A stretch of 6,308 nucleotides of DNA, from positions 1-6,308 of the forward strand of contig DASQTB010000088.1 in the NCBI GenBank assembly GCA_035642095.1. Direction: 5' to 3'. Source of the stretch: DASQTB01 sp035642095 (GTDB lineage: Bacteria > Actinomycetota > UBA4738 > CALAEC01). This document shows, one piece after another, positions 5,301-6,308 of the stretch (position 1 is the first letter of the stretch; each line of letters starts with the position of its first letter). A program made the position numbers and the translations under genes. Under the pieces are notes generated by a model that worked only from the letters and a program-made list of their open reading frames with translations, did not search any database and was not told the DNA's origin.

Positions 5301-6308
5301 AGACGTCCGACGACCTGTGGCGGTGGATCTGGGAGGACGACCGGGTGTTCGACGACGAGGTGCTGGCCGACTTGTTCGACGGATCCCCGCCCTCGCCGCC
5401 CCCGCCACATCCGGCCATCCGGACCGAGGACGTCTGGGAGTGGCTTTCGAGGGAGGATCCGCTCCTCGAGGCCGATCCCCTGGGGGAGATCCCCACGGCC
5501 GAGCCGGTTCGGGCCGCGAGTCCCTCCGCCGGTCCGACCGCCCTGCCCCTTCCGGCCCCGGCCCCACCTCCGCCCGCTCCGGCCGTGGACGCCGAACCGC
5601 CGATCGTCGCCGAGGAGCCGCCGCCTGACACCGTCCGACCCGTCCCGGTCGAAGCGCCCCGTGGCTCCGCACCAGCCCTGCAGGATCAGACAGAAGCGCC
5701 GGCCATAGAACCTCGGCGCCGGGAGCGGACGTGGGGCCGCCCGGTCCGGTACCTGAGCCTGGTCCTGGTGGCGGCCGCCGTGGGGGCGGTGGCCCCACAG
5801 GTTCTCCCGGCCGTCCTCCGGTCCGGGGAGGCGATCGGTTCCAAGGTCGCGGCCGTGCCCGAGCAGACCGTCGTCGCCTGGTCGGTGGTCGACGGCGATC
5901 GCGGGCTCGCCTTCGTCGCGCTGATGGCCGCGGGGGCCCGGCCTCCGGTCGCCGTGGCGGTCCCCGCCGAGGTCACCATCAACCTCCCGGGCCAGGGCCT
6001 CGGCACGGTGCGAGAGGCCGCCGTGAGCGGTAACAAGGGTCCCCTGGCGGTCGCTCTGGAGAACCTGATCGGAGTGCCGGTGGATGCCTCTGTGACCATG
6101 ACGGCCCAGGACCTGGCCGTGGCGGTCGACGCCGCGGGGACCATCGAGGTGGCCGATCAGGCCATGAACGGCGGCGCGGTCCTGGCGTATCTGACAGCTC
6201 CGGAGGCCGCCGAGATCCCCGACGAGCGGTTCCTTCGGTGGCAGGACGTCCTCGATGGTTTGCTCGATGCGGTCGAGGCTCGAGGCGACGTGGCCGGATC
6301 GTTCCAGG
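5297..6308 (+). CDS. Membrane-anchored LytR-CpsA-Psr (LCP)-like protein, 3' end beyond the window
   Basis: The GTG overlaps the nadD stop (GTGA), and 337 codons run open to the right edge. The order is: a cytoplasmic tail with two copies of an acidic W-x-W motif (5-23 and 44-62); a Pro/Ala-rich linker (about 66-140); a basic cluster RRRER (140-144); one membrane helix (152-174); then an outer domain from about 192. The positive charges before the helix imply a type II topology with the C-terminus outside. The outer domain follows the LCP pattern: V-P-A-E-V where LCPs have I-P-R-D (222-226), LIGVPVD (257-263), a V-D-A-A-G-T-I-E-V strand (277-285), and R-F-L-R-W-Q (311-316) near the usual R-x-x-R-Q. 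LCP enzymes attach glycopolymers to peptidoglycan, and a LytR-like gene after nadD is common in actinobacteria. The missing Arg and Asp suggest a divergent or inactive member. The assignment comes from pattern and context, not a database match. Confidence 0.65.
   Translation, partial: MKTSDDLWRWIWEDDRVFDDEVLADLFDGSPPSPPPPHPAIRTEDVWEWLSREDPLLEADPLGEIPTAEPVRAASPSAGPTALPLPAPAPPPPAPAVDAEPPIVAEEPPPDTVRPVPVEAPRGSAPALQDQTEAPAIEPRRRERTWGRPVRYLSLVLVAAAVGAVAPQVLPAVLRSGEAIGSKVAAVPEQTVVAWSVVDGDRGLAFVALMAAGARPPVAVAVPAEVTINLPGQGLGTVREAAVSGNKGPLAVALENLIGVPVDASVTMTAQDLAVAVDAAGTIEVADQAMNGGAVLAYLTAPEAAEIPDERFLRWQDVLDGLLDAVEARGDVAGSFQ
5309..5482 (+). repeat. Protein-level duplication: two acidic W-x-W motifs in the LCP-like protein's tail
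   Basis: Residues 5-23 (bases 5309-5365) and 44-62 (5426-5482) align without gaps at an offset of 39 residues. The shared core is D-[LV]-W-x-W-[IL], then an acidic pair and a Leu at the end. Five of 19 positions are identical and about eight more are conservative (D/E, L/V, I/L). The spacer is Pro-rich (S-P-P-S-P-P-P-P). Such paired short motifs often serve as docking peptides; the partner is unknown. Confidence 0.5.

Overview
The window is a compact, very GC-rich piece of bacterial chromosome with strong G/C bias at third codon positions. Four of the six genes start at GTG or share an ATGA/GTGA overlap with the gene before them. Gene content (Obg GTPase, ProB, ProA, NadD, then a membrane protein that looks LytR-CpsA-Psr-like) matches the order often seen in Actinobacteriota. 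I infer a high-GC actinobacterial lineage; the genus cannot be told from this sequence. No RNA genes, insertion sequences, CRISPR arrays or phage genes are visible.

Layout. (1) Positions 2-2900, plus strand: the 3' end of obg, then proB and proA, each overlapping the next by exactly 4 bases. ProB and ProA carry out the first two steps of proline synthesis from glutamate. (2) Positions 2897-3340, plus strand: a small DinB-like four-helix-bundle protein, coupled to proA by a GTGA overlap, with a complete three-histidine metal site. (3) Positions 3337-4572, minus strand: a 12-helix major facilitator exporter whose stop codon overlaps that of the DinB-like gene. (4) Positions 4573-4697: the only intergenic region, about 125 bases. 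It holds a candidate promoter in each direction, both placed so that transcription would start at or within a few bases of the start codon, and three imperfect 10-base direct repeats. (5) Positions 4698-6308, plus strand: nadD (NAD synthesis), then by another GTGA overlap a membrane-anchored LCP-like protein that runs off the right edge.

How the parts fit. The obg-proBA and nadD-LCP blocks look like two halves of one housekeeping locus, separated by the DinB-like gene and the oppositely oriented transporter. nadD therefore needs its own promoter, and a good candidate lies where expected. The least ordinary gene is the last one. It has a cytoplasmic tail with a duplicated acidic W-x-W motif, a long Pro/Ala linker, one membrane helix, and an outer domain that resembles LCP phosphotransferases but lacks the usual Pro-Arg-Asp motif. 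I see no clear sign of a wholly new multi-gene system; this protein is the best candidate for undescribed biology.
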